From assembly GCF_000469385.1 (NCBI RefSeq), contig NZ_KI271333.1, positions 1 to 62,355 of the forward strand: a stretch of 62,355 nucleotides of DNA, read 5' to 3'. The translations under genes and the position numbers were made by a program. Every line of letters begins with the position of its first letter. Position 1 is the first letter of the stretch. The DNA comes from Leptotrichia sp. oral taxon 879 str. F0557. GTDB taxonomy: Bacteria > Fusobacteriota > Fusobacteriia > Fusobacteriales > Leptotrichiaceae. Under the pieces are notes generated by a model. That model had not been told where the DNA came from and made no database searches. It saw only the letters and a list, made by a program, of their open reading frames with translations. Positions 27,490 through 36,423 of this stretch are shown here, one piece after another.

Positions 27490-28056
27490 ATGAAAAATAA
27501 ATTTATCCTGCTGGACAGAGATGGTGTAATAAATGTAGAAAAATCATATTTATATAAAATCGAAGATTTTGAATACGAAAAAAATGTAATTAAAGGACTT
27601 CAGGAATTACGTGATTTAGGCTATAAATTTGCGATTATAACAAATCAAGCGGGAATTGCAAGAGGATATTATACAGAAGATGATTATTTAAAATTACAGG
27701 ATTTTATTGAAAAAGATTTGTTAAAAAATGGTATAAAAATTGAAAAATCGTACTTTTGTCCGCACCACCCAAATGTTGAGGGTAAATATGGAATTGAGTG
27801 CAGTTGTCGAAAACCAAATACGGGAAATTTTGAACTTGCAATAAACGAATTTGATATTGATGTTAAAAATTCTTTTATGATAGGCGATAAGATAACTGAT
27901 TTGATTCCTGCAGAAAAACTGGGTATTACATCTATTCTAATAAAAACAGGGTACGGCTTGAAAAGTTTAGAAGAACTTAAAGAAACAGGATTAAAGCCTA
28001 TGGTTGTAAATGATATTCTAGATTTTTCAGAAAAATTGAAAAATAATAAAAAATAA
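27490..28056 (+). CDS. gmhB: D-glycero-beta-D-manno-heptose-1,7-bisphosphate 7-phosphatase
   Basis: This 188-residue HAD-family phosphatase removes the 7-phosphate in ADP-heptose synthesis for LPS core. HAD motif 1 is LLDRDGVINVE (nucleophile and acid Asp) and motif 2 is ITNQAGIARGYYTEDDY. The zinc-binding loop is CPHHPN with ECSCRKP (about 96-118), and motif 4 is MIGDKITDLIPAEK. Length matches GmhB. No other heptose or LPS gene is adjacent. Its presence argues for a Gram-negative envelope. Confidence 0.92.
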   Translation: MKNKFILLDRDGVINVEKSYLYKIEDFEYEKNVIKGLQELRDLGYKFAIITNQAGIARGYYTEDDYLKLQDFIEKDLLKNGIKIEKSYFCPHHPNVEGKYGIECSCRKPNTGNFELAINEFDIDVKNSFMIGDKITDLIPAEKLGITSILIKTGYGLKSLEELKETGLKPMVVNDILDFSEKLKNNKK

Positions 28057-28065
28057 AAAATAATT

Positions 28066-28105
28066 AAAAAAGGGCATTAATAAAAATAGAATGTCCTTTT
28101 GTTTT
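28066..28105 (+). terminator. Terminator after gmhB
   Basis: AAAAGGGCATT pairs with AATGTCCTTTT (one G-T pair), followed by GTTTT. Confidence 0.7.
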
Positions 28106-28112
28106 ATTCTAT

Positions 28113-28202
28113 TTAATTAGAAGAAGCTGCCATTTGTGACAGCTTTAAATTTAATTTATGAGTTCCTTCACTTAGAAGTAACGGAACACCTAAATTTAAT
28201 TT
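28113..28202 (-). pseudogene. Possible C-terminal remnant of a lost gene
   Basis: The minus strand reads KLNLGVPLLLSEGTHKLNLK and then LSQMAASSN before a stop, with a stop just upstream. It looks like the last 29 codons of a protein whose body has been deleted, but it is short and no family was recognised. The rest of the 28106-28657 gap shows only AT-rich sequence and small inverted repeats (AGCTG/CAGCT, GTTCC/GGAAC) lying within this fragment. Confidence 0.25.
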
Positions 28203-28657
28203 TTAATAAAATAGCTTGATTGAATATAATATTAACATTTTTTTTAAAATTTGTCAAGAAGTTTTTTTTTATTTAGAAAATTAGAAAATTTTAATAAAGT
28301 AAAAAATTTGAAATATACCTTGAAATGTGATAAAATAAATAAGTTTATTGAAATATGCTGTAGACATTTTAAGATTAAATTAGTAAATCTAAATGAAATT
28401 GAAATAAAATCAGATAGTTCTTTAAATTTAATTTTAAAGTGATTTTACCATGTGTTTTGATAAATATGATTTTAGTAATCAAAAATAAATAGAAAAATAA
28501 GAGATGTGTTTTATTATATATTCATTCTTCTTAATGCTAGATTGTCAAAAGCTAGAAAAGTAGAATTTTATAAAATAATGCAATCTCTAAACTTGGTTTT
28601 AAATTAGCTTTATTAAAGCTATCTTTTATTTATTTAGAGAACTGGAAAGAGAAAGCA

Positions 28658-29395
28658 ATGAAAAAAAGATTGGATGTAATCCTTGTGGAGAAAGAATATT
28701 TTGAAACACGAGAAAAGGCAAAACGGGAGATAATGGCAGGAAATGTTATTGTAAATGACCAAGTTGTAACAAAGGCTGGAACAATATTTAAAGACAACGG
28801 TGAACTGAACATCCGTATAAAAGATAAATTGAAATATGTAAGCCGTGGTGGATTAAAATTGGAAAAAGCCATAAAAACTTGGGATTTGGATTTTAGTGAT
28901 AAATTGGTGCTTGATATTGGAGCGTCTACAGGTGGATTTTCAGATTGTGCATTGCAAAATGGAGCAAAGCGTGTATATAGTGTTGATGTTGGTAAAAACC
29001 AGCTTGATTGGAAACTAAGAAATGACTATAGGATAGTCTCGCTTGAAGAAATGCATATAAAAGACTTGAAAGAAGAAGATATTGAAAACCAAAAGGTTGA
29101 TTTTATTGTAATAGATGTATCTTTTATTTCCCTAACGAAAGTGATTCCCTATTTCGAGAAGTTTCTTGCTAAAGATGGAAAGGCTGTAATGCTAGTTAAG
29201 CCACAATTTGAAGTAGGAAGGGAGAAAATTGGAAGAAATGGTGTTGTGGAAAATGAGGAATATCACGATGAAGCCATAAAAAAAATAATTCACTTTTCAA
29301 AAGAATATGGATACGAGCTAATTGGCGTTGAAGATTCTCCAATAAAAGGGGCAAAGGGTAATAAGGAGTTTTTAATGTTGCTAAAATTTCCGTAA
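28658..29395 (+). CDS. tlyA: TlyA-family rRNA 2'-O-methyltransferase (S4 + FtsJ domains)
   Basis: This 245-residue protein has an N-terminal S4 RNA-binding domain (KKRLDVILVEKEYFETREKA, about 1-60). A Rossmann FtsJ-like methyltransferase domain follows, starting at YVSRGGLKLEKA and containing the SAM motif VLDIGASTGGFSDCALQ (about 84-100) and VDFIVIDVSFISL. Family members methylate ribose 2'-O positions in 16S and 23S rRNA and are often annotated as hemolysin A. An AACTGGAAAGAGAAAGC stretch precedes the ATG. A role in virulence should not be assumed. Confidence 0.92.
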   Translation: MKKRLDVILVEKEYFETREKAKREIMAGNVIVNDQVVTKAGTIFKDNGELNIRIKDKLKYVSRGGLKLEKAIKTWDLDFSDKLVLDIGASTGGFSDCALQNGAKRVYSVDVGKNQLDWKLRNDYRIVSLEEMHIKDLKEEDIENQKVDFIVIDVSFISLTKVIPYFEKFLAKDGKAVMLVKPQFEVGREKIGRNGVVENEEYHDEAIKKIIHFSKEYGYELIGVEDSPIKGAKGNKEFLMLLKFP

Positions 29396-29504
29396 AAAGT
29401 AGTTTTAGTAAAAAAACAGCAAAATACATGTTTAAAATTAAATGCAAAAATTTATTATAAAAATATATTTTTATAATTGTTAAAATACATTATTAGGAGG
29501 AAAA

Positions 29505-30821
29505 ATGAAAAAGAACAAAATAATGCAGGCAGTATTAGGACTTATATTGGTAAGCATGCCTTTATTTGCAGCTACCACTATAATAAAAACAACAAGAAAT
29601 GACAAGGATACAAGTGCCGGATATTCAAAAGACACAACAGAGCTGAATAGAATTGTGGATGTAATTAATATTATTGAAAACAACTATGTTGGAAAGGAAG
29701 AAACTCCAAGCAAAAAGGAACTTTATGAAGGAGCAGTGGCAGGAGTTGTAAGCAGACTTAAAGATCCTTATTCAGAATATTTGTCTAAAGCCGATTTAGC
29801 AGATTTTTCTGAAGATATGGAAGGAGAATATGTTGGGGTTGGAATGAGTATAAGTAAGAAAAAGGGAGAAGCTCTTGAAGTTGTTTCACCATTTATCGGA
29901 AGTCCAGCTGAAAAAGTCGGAATAAAAATAAAAGATAGAATTATAAAAGTTGACGGGAAAGATATCTTGCCGCTTACAGCCAATGAAACTGTAAAACTTC
30001 TGAAAGGTAAGGAAGGAACAAAAGTTGATGTAGAAGTAGTTAGGGAAGGTAAAAAAGAACCAATGAAATTTACATTGACAAGAGCTAAAATTAAACTGGA
30101 AATGGTTGAAAGCAAAATGCTTGAAAATAATATTGGTTACGTAAGCCTTTTAAGATTTGGAAATCACGTTGGAGCAGAAGTTGAAAAAGCAATTAAGGAT
30201 TTACAATCTAAAGGAATGAAAGGATTAATATTGGATTTACGTTCTAATCCAGGAGGTTCATTACAAGAAGCACAAGATATTTCTTCACTTTTTGTAAAAG
30301 AAGATTTAATCGTTTACTTAAAGTATAAAAATGGACAACAAAGAAATTATAACAGAACTTCAAAAAATCTAGGTAATTTCCCATTAATCGTATTAACAAA
30401 TAAAGCAAGCGCAAGTGCTTCTGAAATTGTTACAGGTGCAATTAAAGATTACAAACGTGGTACAATCATTGGAGAAAAAACATTTGGAAAAGGGATCGTT
30501 CAGCAAGTTATACCTTTGAGAACAGAAGATGCCATAAAACTTACTATTGCTCAATATTTTACACCAAAAGGGAACTACATTCATGAAAAAGGAATTGAGC
30601 CTGATATAGAAGTAAAAATGGAAGAGCTGCTTGCATTAAAAGGGTATGCAAACGACAGTGAACAAGCTAGAAAAAATAGAGAAAAAGAAATAGAAGATAT
30701 TATTATAAAAGATAAAGGTAAAGAAGAAGCGGCTAAAATTATTTCAGCTGGGGATGTTCAACTAAAAAGAGCAATCGAAGAAATGAATAAAAAAATAAGT
30801 GGAACAGGAAAAAGAAAATAA
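29505..30821 (+). CDS. S41 family C-terminal processing peptidase
   Basis: This 438-residue envelope protease has an N-terminal signal or anchor (about 5-23), a PDZ domain (about 100-190) and a peptidase core. The catalytic Ser is S304 in NKASASASEI and the Lys is K329 in GEKTFGKGIVQQ, 25 residues apart as in Prc/CtpA. LDLRSNPGGSLQEA is the usual substrate-binding loop. It cleaves proteins after recognising hydrophobic C-termini. The C-terminal 60 residues are Lys/Glu rich. It lies upstream of rsmI with a 44-base gap. Confidence 0.94.
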   Translation: MKKNKIMQAVLGLILVSMPLFAATTIIKTTRNDKDTSAGYSKDTTELNRIVDVINIIENNYVGKEETPSKKELYEGAVAGVVSRLKDPYSEYLSKADLADFSEDMEGEYVGVGMSISKKKGEALEVVSPFIGSPAEKVGIKIKDRIIKVDGKDILPLTANETVKLLKGKEGTKVDVEVVREGKKEPMKFTLTRAKIKLEMVESKMLENNIGYVSLLRFGNHVGAEVEKAIKDLQSKGMKGLILDLRSNPGGSLQEAQDISSLFVKEDLIVYLKYKNGQQRNYNRTSKNLGNFPLIVLTNKASASASEIVTGAIKDYKRGTIIGEKTFGKGIVQQVIPLRTEDAIKLTIAQYFTPKGNYIHEKGIEPDIEVKMEELLALKGYANDSEQARKNREKEIEDIIIKDKGKEEAAKIISAGDVQLKRAIEEMNKKISGTGKRK

Positions 30822-30865
30822 CCGTTATCAAAATTAATAAAAGAAATTAAAAATAGGAGAAATAT

Positions 30866-31552
30866 ATGTTTTATGTTGTTGGTACGCCAATTGGAAATTT
30901 AGAAGACATAACTTTTAGAGCAATAAAAGTTTTGAAGGAAGTTGATTATATTTTTGCAGAAGATACAAGAGTCACTAAAAAACTTCTTTCTCATTATGAA
31001 ATCGAAAAAACGGTGTACCAATACCATGAACATAATAAACTTCATCAAATTACAAATATTATTAATCTTTTAAAAGATGAAAAAAAAATTGCACTTGTAA
31101 CAGATGCTGGAACGCCGTGTATTTCAGATCCAGGCTTTGAGTTAGTAAATGAAATTTTAAAAGCAGGAATAAAAGTCGTTGGAATACCAGGAGCTTCATC
31201 AATTGTAACAGGTGCAAGTATTTCAGGGCTGGATATGCGAAGAATGGCATACGAAGGCTTTTTACCAAAGAAAAAAGGTAGACAGACACTTTTCAATAAA
31301 TTAAAGGAAGAAGAACGAACAATTGTAATTTTAGAATCCCCCAACAGAATTTTAAAAACTTTAAAAGATATAAAAGAATATCTGGGAGAACGTTACGTTG
31401 TAATTACAAGGGAACTTACCAAAATCTATGAAGAAATAATCCGTGGAAATGTTTCTGAAATTATAGAAAAGTTAGAAGAAAAGCCAATTAAGGGAGAAAT
31501 TGTTTTATTTATAAGGGCAATAAATGATGATGGTATTTATTTAAAAAATTAA
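30866..31552 (+). CDS. rsmI: 16S rRNA (cytidine1402-2'-O)-methyltransferase RsmI
   Basis: This 228-residue tetrapyrrole-methylase-fold enzyme 2'-O-methylates C1402 of 16S rRNA in the decoding centre. Family marks are FYVVGTPIGNLEDITFRA at the N-terminus, FAEDTRVTKKLLSHY, ALVTDAGTPCISDPG (SAM binding), GIPGASSIVTGASISG and AYEGFLPKKKGRQ. It is shorter than the E. coli enzyme (about 286) because the small C-terminal domain is missing, which is common outside proteobacteria. It is followed by a terminator-like repeat. Confidence 0.95.
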   Translation: MFYVVGTPIGNLEDITFRAIKVLKEVDYIFAEDTRVTKKLLSHYEIEKTVYQYHEHNKLHQITNIINLLKDEKKIALVTDAGTPCISDPGFELVNEILKAGIKVVGIPGASSIVTGASISGLDMRRMAYEGFLPKKKGRQTLFNKLKEEERTIVILESPNRILKTLKDIKEYLGERYVVITRELTKIYEEIIRGNVSEIIEKLEEKPIKGEIVLFIRAINDDGIYLKN

Positions 31553-31630
31553 TAAAAATATATTTTTTTATGTTTTGTTGTTAATAAATATTTTTTCTAT
31601 AATTTATATGTTTTTTCTTTTTTATAAAGC

Positions 31631-31775
31631 AAAGGGGAACAGTCGCCATCCCCTTTTATTTCGTAATATTAGTTATTTCAATTTCTTCAAATTATAATAT
31701 TTGAAGATTTTAGCGAAAGTGCTACGCACTAATCTCGCCTTGTCTAAATATTTTTTGAAAACAAAAATTAAGCAA
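31631..31775 (+). repeat. Dispersed structured repeat family 2, copy X (includes rsmI terminator)
   Basis: AAAGGGGA pairs with TCCCCTTTT (31631-31659) around ACAGTCGCCA and is followed by TTTCG, so the head can terminate rsmI. It is followed by GTTATTT, GCGAAAGTGCTACGCACT with an AGTGC/GCACT stem, and ATTTTTTGAAAACAAAA. Copy Y at 18290-18476 is inverted and copy Z near 48505 is diverged. Confidence 0.65.
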
Positions 31776-31913
31776 AATTTCGTTAATAGAAAAAGAATTG
31801 TTTGAGATTTTTGAATATAATTTGAATTGTAATTGTTTATAGAAATGAAATAATTGTTATTAAAAATCGAGTTTTTTTTTCTGTTATAAGAAAGTTTTGC
31901 GTAAAGCCAGAGT

Positions 31914-31941
31914 GCAGAGGTATAGCGTCTGATACCTCTGC
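31914..31941 (+). other. Perfect hairpin with GC-containing arms
   Basis: GCAGAGGTAT pairs perfectly with ATACCTCTGC across an eight-base loop (AGCGTCTG). No T run follows on either strand, so it is unlikely to be a terminator. It is the strongest structure in the rest of the 31776-32133 gap, which otherwise is featureless AT-rich DNA. Confidence 0.45.
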
Positions 31942-32133
31942 GTTAAAAAAACTAATATAAATAAAATAAGAAAATAATTATTAATAAAAATAAATTGAAA
32001 TAAAAATAAAAAATAATATGAAAAATAGATAGAAAAGGTTAATAATATTGAGTTTTTATCTTTAATTTTAAAATTAACCTTAATTTTAGGATTAAAAATA
32101 AAAATTTAGAGAGAAAATGGAGAAAATGAAAGA

Positions 32134-33009
32134 ATGAATATAAACTGGTATCCAGGGCATATGAAGAAAACAAAGGATTTAATTGTTGAAAATCTTAAGA
32201 TAATTGATGTTGTTATTGAGATTTTAGATGCAAGGATTCCGATTTCTAGTAAAAATCCAGATATTTCAAAGCTGGCAAATAATAAGAAAAAGATTATTGT
32301 TCTGAACAAAGTGGATTTGATTGATAGCAAGGAATTAAAAAGTTGGGAAGATTATTTTTTGAAAAATAATTTTTCTGATTATTTTGTAGCTTTGAGTGTA
32401 GAAAAAGGGACTAATTTTAATGAACTACGAAAAATTACAGATAAAATTTATGCTGAGAAATTGGAAAAAATGAAAAAAAAAGGACTTCGTAAAACTGAAG
32501 TAAGAGCTATGATTGTTGGGATTCCTAATGTTGGGAAGTCTAAATTTATTAATAAATTTGTGAATAAAAATAAAGCAAGAGTTGGAAATACTCCAGGATT
32601 TACACGTGGAAAGCAATGGATAAAAATTGATGAAAAATTGGAATTGCTGGATACACCAGGAGTTTTATGGCCAAAGTTTGAAGATGATGAGGTAGCTTAT
32701 AATTTAGCGATTACTGGCTCAATAAAGGATAATGTATTACAATTGGAGCATGTTGCAATTAAATTTTTAGATAAATTAAAGGATTTGGGAAAAATTGAAA
32801 ATCTTGTAAAAGTGTATAATTTGGAAGAATATATAACTAATGAGGAAATTTTGGGATTGGAAAACCATAAGATACTGGAAATTTTGGAAAAACGGCTTGG
32901 TGTTTCTAAAAATGATGAACATAATTATGAAATTATTTCGAGAAGACTTATGAAAGATTATAGAATGGGGAAAATAGGCAAGTTCTTCTTGGAAATCCCT
33001 AAAAATTAG
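32134..33009 (+). CDS. ylqF: Ribosome biogenesis GTPase YlqF/RbgA
   Basis: This 291-residue GTPase has circularly permuted motifs. G4 (LNKVDLID, about 55) comes first, then G5-like VALSVEKG, G1 GIPNVGKSKFIN (about 129-140) and G3 DTPGVLWPKFED. The N-terminal INWYPGHMKKTKDLI is diagnostic for YlqF/RbgA, a late assembly factor of the 50S subunit. The C-terminal helical domain (about 200-291) resembles ANTAR-type RNA binding. It appears to be a single-gene unit. Confidence 0.94.
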   Translation: MNINWYPGHMKKTKDLIVENLKIIDVVIEILDARIPISSKNPDISKLANNKKKIIVLNKVDLIDSKELKSWEDYFLKNNFSDYFVALSVEKGTNFNELRKITDKIYAEKLEKMKKKGLRKTEVRAMIVGIPNVGKSKFINKFVNKNKARVGNTPGFTRGKQWIKIDEKLELLDTPGVLWPKFEDDEVAYNLAITGSIKDNVLQLEHVAIKFLDKLKDLGKIENLVKVYNLEEYITNEEILGLENHKILEILEKRLGVSKNDEHNYEIISRRLMKDYRMGKIGKFFLEIPKN

Positions 33010-33177
33010 CAGATAAGAGTTTTTTTATTTAAATTGAAATAGAACTTATATAAAAAATAATAAGAGATAGAATAAAAAATGATTATTTGTGTGAAAATTT
33101 ATAGTAGCCTAAAAAAATTTTAAGAGAGTAAAAATAAAATTGAAATAAGGCTTTATTATAGAAGGAGAAATATAAAA

Positions 33178-34434
33178 ATGAGAATTGGAATATTTACAGA
33201 TACATACAGACCTCAAGTAAATGGAGTTGTAAGTTCGATTATGACACTTGAGAAGGAGCTTAGAAAGCTGGGACATAAAGTGTACATTATTACTACGACT
33301 GATCCAGATGCACCTCAAGTTGAGCCTAATGTTTTACGAATACCAAGTATGGAATTTAAGCCGTTGCCACAGTATAGACTGGGAATGATTTATTCTTCAA
33401 AAATAATAAAAAAGATAAAGCGGCTGGAATTAGATATTATTCATTCACAGACAGAATGGGGTGTAGGAACATTTGCGAGATTTGCTGCAATTAATCTTGA
33501 AATACCGCTTGTTCATACATATCACACGTTATATGAATATTATACACATTATATTTTTGGTTCGAGATTTGTTTCAGCTGGGAAAAAGATTGCAGCTGCG
33601 ATTAGTAAATTTTATTGTGAAAAATGTAATGGACTGATTGTACCAACAAGGAAAGTTGAAGATATTTTGTATTCTTATGGTGTTGACCAGACAATGAACA
33701 TTATTCCAACTGGACTGGAATTGGATAAATTTTATCGTGGAAATTATTCCGATGAAGATTTGGAATTTATGAGAGAAAATTTTGGAATAGAGAAAAGTGA
33801 TTTTCTTTGTGTGTATATCGGGCGGATTGCCGAAGAAAAAAGTATTGATTTGTTAATTGATATGTTTTCTAAAATTAAGGATGAAAACTTTAAATTTATG
33901 ATTGTTGGGCGTGGGAGAATTTTGGATGACTTGAAGAAACAAGCTGAGGATCTTGGTATTTCAGATAGAGTTATTTTTACAGGGGAAGTGCCACATGATA
34001 AAGTTGCTGCCTATTATCAAATGGGGGATGTATTTCTAAATGCGAGCATATCGGAAACGCAAGGACTTACATTTGTTGAGGCAATGGCTGCTAAAACACC
34101 TGTTGTGGCAAGATATGACTTAAATCTGGAAGACTTGCTTGTAAAGAACGAAGCAGGGCTTGTTTACAGAACAGAAGAAGAATTTATTAATTCTATAATG
34201 CTTTTAAAAGAAGATAAGGAATTTAGAGAAAAAATTATCGAAAATGCTTTTGTCGCTTCACAAGATTACACAGCACAGAAATTTGGAGAACGAGTAGAAG
34301 CAGTTTACAAAAAAACAATAGAGGAGTATGATAGTCGTGAAAGTTTTACTATATTCAGAGGGGAAAAGTTCCTTCAGCAAATCCGGCGTTGGACAAGCCT
34401 TAAATCATCAGGTAGAAGCCCTTGGAGCAAATAA
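33178..34434 (+). CDS. GT4 glycosyltransferase, diacylglycerol glucosyltransferase-like
   Basis: This GT-B enzyme has the N-terminal MRIGIFTDTYRPQVNGVVSS and ITTTDPDAP blocks typical of 1,2-diacylglycerol 3-glucosyltransferases, and the C-terminal nucleotide-sugar part YIGRIAEEKSIDLLID with SISETQGLTFVEAMAAKTPVV. It probably makes a monoglycosyl glycolipid at the cytoplasmic face of the membrane. The last 33 residues, from about SRESFTIFRG, are Arg/Ser/Trp rich and read through the start of the next gene in another frame, suggesting a lost stop codon. Exact substrate is inferred from family resemblance. Confidence 0.86.
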   Translation: MRIGIFTDTYRPQVNGVVSSIMTLEKELRKLGHKVYIITTTDPDAPQVEPNVLRIPSMEFKPLPQYRLGMIYSSKIIKKIKRLELDIIHSQTEWGVGTFARFAAINLEIPLVHTYHTLYEYYTHYIFGSRFVSAGKKIAAAISKFYCEKCNGLIVPTRKVEDILYSYGVDQTMNIIPTGLELDKFYRGNYSDEDLEFMRENFGIEKSDFLCVYIGRIAEEKSIDLLIDMFSKIKDENFKFMIVGRGRILDDLKKQAEDLGISDRVIFTGEVPHDKVAAYYQMGDVFLNASISETQGLTFVEAMAAKTPVVARYDLNLEDLLVKNEAGLVYRTEEEFINSIMLLKEDKEFREKIIENAFVASQDYTAQKFGERVEAVYKKTIEEYDSRESFTIFRGEKFLQQIRRWTSLKSSGRSPWSK

Positions 34435-35368
34435 TATTGAAGTTACGCAGAATCCTGAAGATAATTATGATTTGGCACATATAAATACTGTTGCACTAAA
34501 ATCTTATGAAGTATTAAAACAGGCAAAGAAAAAAGGGAAGCCTGTAATTTATCATACACATACAACTTATGAAGATTTTCGAGGAAGTATAAAAGGAAGT
34601 TATGTTTTATCGCCAATTATAAAATTCTGGACAAAGAAATTATATAATGAAGCAGATTATTTGATTTCTCCATCAGAATATACAAAAAATCTTATAAAAT
34701 CAAAATATTTAGAGAAAGAAAAAGAAATTAGAGTAATTTCAAACGGTGTAAATATAAATAAATTTAATAAAAATGAAGTTTTAAAAGAAAAATTTTTAAA
34801 TGAATATAAATCAGTATATGACATAAATAAGCCGTTAATTATAACAGCTGGATTACCTTTTGAGAGAAAAGGGATAAAAGATTTTGTAAAAGTAGCACAG
34901 GAATGTAGTGATTATCAATTTCTTTGGTTTGGTTCGTCAAGCGTAAAGTCAATGCTTCCTGACAAAATACAGAAAATTATTGAAAATCCACCAAAAAATC
35001 TAATTTTTCCAGGATATGTCGATAAAGATATTTTAATTGGAGCATTTAGTGCTGCAAAAGCCTTTTTATTTATGACTTACGAAGAAAACGAAGGAATTGT
35101 GGTGCTGGAAGCGCTTTCAGCAAAATTACCGCTTGTAGTGAGAGATATTCCTGTGTATCAAGATTGGCTGGAAGATGGAAAAACTTGTTTTAAGGCTAGG
35201 ACTAACGAAGAATTTTGCCAAAAAATAAGGAATATTGTGGAAAACAATGTGGAAAACTTGGATGGAATTACAGAAACAGCATACAGTATTGCTAAAGAAA
35301 GAGATTTATTAAATATAGGAAAAAAATATAAAGAATACTATGAGTATATATTGAATAAAAAAAAATAA
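34337..35368 (+). CDS. GT4 glycosyltransferase, likely second glycolipid-synthesis step
   Basis: This protein of about 343 residues starts at GTG 34337, ten bases after GAGGAG; an ATG at 34328 is too close to that site. VKVLLYSEGKSSFSKSGVGQ matches the opening of diglycosyl-diacylglycerol synthases. VYDINKPLIITAGLPFERKGI and YEENEGIVVLEALSAKLPLV form the donor-binding domain. It probably adds a second sugar to the product of the previous gene. The two genes overlap by 98 bases. A clear terminator follows. Confidence 0.85.
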   Translation: MKVLLYSEGKSSFSKSGVGQALNHQVEALGANNIEVTQNPEDNYDLAHINTVALKSYEVLKQAKKKGKPVIYHTHTTYEDFRGSIKGSYVLSPIIKFWTKKLYNEADYLISPSEYTKNLIKSKYLEKEKEIRVISNGVNINKFNKNEVLKEKFLNEYKSVYDINKPLIITAGLPFERKGIKDFVKVAQECSDYQFLWFGSSSVKSMLPDKIQKIIENPPKNLIFPGYVDKDILIGAFSAAKAFLFMTYEENEGIVVLEALSAKLPLVVRDIPVYQDWLEDGKTCFKARTNEEFCQKIRNIVENNVENLDGITETAYSIAKERDLLNIGKKYKEYYEYILNKKK

Positions 35369-35403
35369 ATAACTTTTCGTAAAAAATCAATAAATTCAAA
35401 AGA

Positions 35404-35441
35404 GAAAACCGTTAGAATAAATAAAAATGGTTTTCTTTTTT
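35404..35441 (+). terminator. Terminator of the glycosyltransferase pair
   Basis: GAAAACC pairs with GGTTTTC, followed by seven Ts at 35435-35441. Confidence 0.8.
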
Positions 35442-35575
35442 ATTTTGGGTATTTCAATTTACATCTATTAGCCTTTATCTCAATTTGTTTTTTATGTGAT
35501 TCTCTATTTAATACTAATTCTCTTTTAAAAATAGTAATAAATTTTTATAATAGGATTGTTCAATAGCTAATACTA

Positions 35576-35678
35576 TAGTAAAACTAGTTTAAAACAGAAC
35601 TCAAAAATTATGACTATTTTACTCAAACCCTAAATTATATAATTTCTATCAGTTCAATTTTAAACGGGTTCGAGTATG
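35576..35678 (+). repeat. Dispersed repeat family 1, copy C
   Basis: It runs from TATAGTAAAACTAG to GGGTTCGAGTATG. The centre TTATGACTATTTTACTCAAA is identical to copy B, while the 3' arm (ATCAGTTCAATTTTAAACGG) is closer to the inverted copy at 55049. The remaining gap to the cupin promoter holds only AT-rich sequence. Confidence 0.75.
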
Positions 35679-35785
35679 TTTTCATTAAATAGTGAATGTT
35701 TAATAAATTACACTATTTTCTAATGAGAAATTAGTATTATATAAGAAAAATTTTATAATCATTGTGACTTTTAAAAAAATTTTGC

Positions 35786-35814
35786 TTTACAAAATATTTG
35801 AATAGGAGTATAAT
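35786..35814 (+). promoter_or_regulatory. Promoter of the cupin gene
   Basis: TTTACA and TATAAT are 17 bases apart, 55 bases upstream of the start at 35869. Confidence 0.65.
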
Positions 35815-35868
35815 ATTTGTATAGCTAAAAGATATTAGTTAATTTAAAATATAGAGGAGATGATTGAA

Positions 35869-36150
35869 ATGGCTGGAATAGTAAAAAATCAAGGTGGATT
35901 AGCTTTTAGTGGGGATAATTATAAAGTGGTGAAGGAAATTTTAGATTCAGGAGAAAAAATTCCTTTGCATAATCATGAAGGAGAAGATGTCATAATTTCA
36001 GTTCTGAAAGGAAAATTGGAAATACATTTGAATGATGATGAAATACATACTTTAGTGCCTGGTGATATCATTGGTTTTGATGGGAAGAATCTTGTTAAGG
36101 GTACTGCATTGGAGTATACAGAATTTAATGAAACGCTTATAAAAAAATAA
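35869..36150 (+). CDS. Small single-domain cupin
   Basis: This 93-residue protein starts at ATG 35869, nine bases after GAGGAG; the ATG at 35860 abuts that site. The cupin motif 1 is IPLHNHEGEDVIISVLKGKLE (G-x5-H-x-H pattern with a following Glu). Motif 2 is the PGDIIGFDG turn, but without the usual second-motif histidine. It may bind a metal or small ligand, and the substrate is unknown. No partner gene is obvious; the downstream ABC operon has its own promoter. Confidence 0.78.
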   Translation: MAGIVKNQGGLAFSGDNYKVVKEILDSGEKIPLHNHEGEDVIISVLKGKLEIHLNDDEIHTLVPGDIIGFDGKNLVKGTALEYTEFNETLIKK

Positions 36151-36152
36151 TC

Positions 36153-36181
36153 TTTACAAAATTAAAAAAATATAGTATAAT
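36153..36181 (+). promoter_or_regulatory. Promoter of amino-acid ABC operon 1
   Basis: TTTACA and TATAAT are 17 bases apart, within TCTTTACAAA and ATAGTATAATATTTT. The promoter at 39441 before the second amino-acid ABC operon is nearly the same, including the bases that flank both boxes and a downstream ATACAAAT. Confidence 0.65.
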
Positions 36182-36187
36182 ATTTTC

Positions 36188-36395
36188 ATATACAAATTAA
36201 AAGATTAATAACTATGAATATTTTACTATATAATAAAAAAATGTATTTTAATATAATAATATGTATGAATTTGTAGAGTTTATTTTAGAATTAATTGAAA
36301 AAATTTTATATGTAAGCTCATTTTAAAGTAAATAAATTGAAAAAATGAGATTACATGCTAGAAAGTCGAATAATCTTATTCGGCTTTTTTCTTTA
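36188..36395 (+). promoter_or_regulatory. Structured 5' leader with intrinsic terminator (attenuator candidate)
   Basis: Between the promoter at 36153 and the start at 36424 there is a leader of about 235 bases. It contains a long hairpin, ATGTAAGCTCATTTT against AAAATGAGATTACAT (about 36309-36357). A textbook terminator follows, AGTCGAATAA against TTATTCGGCT plus a T run (36364-36392). A terminator only about 30 bases before the gene it precedes suggests controlled read-through. No T-box or known riboswitch signature was recognised. A 21-codon frame at 36262-36327 lacks a ribosome binding site. Confidence 0.55.
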
Positions 36396-36423
36396 AAAAA
36401 TATTTATTTTTGGAGGTCTTGGA

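Noticed and set aside
28251-28442. 63-codon plus-strand reading
   Set aside because: No ribosome binding site, Lys/Asn/Ile-rich composition as expected from random AT-rich DNA, and no recognisable motif.
31914-31941. Terminator call for the GCAGAGGTAT hairpin
   Set aside because: The stem is perfect but neither strand has a T run behind it, so it was listed as a structure of unknown role.
36262-36327. 21-codon frame MYEFVEFILELIEKIL... in the leader of ABC operon 1
   Set aside because: Considered as a second small toxin or a leader peptide. It has no Shine-Dalgarno sequence, no run of a regulatory amino acid and no complementary RNA nearby.
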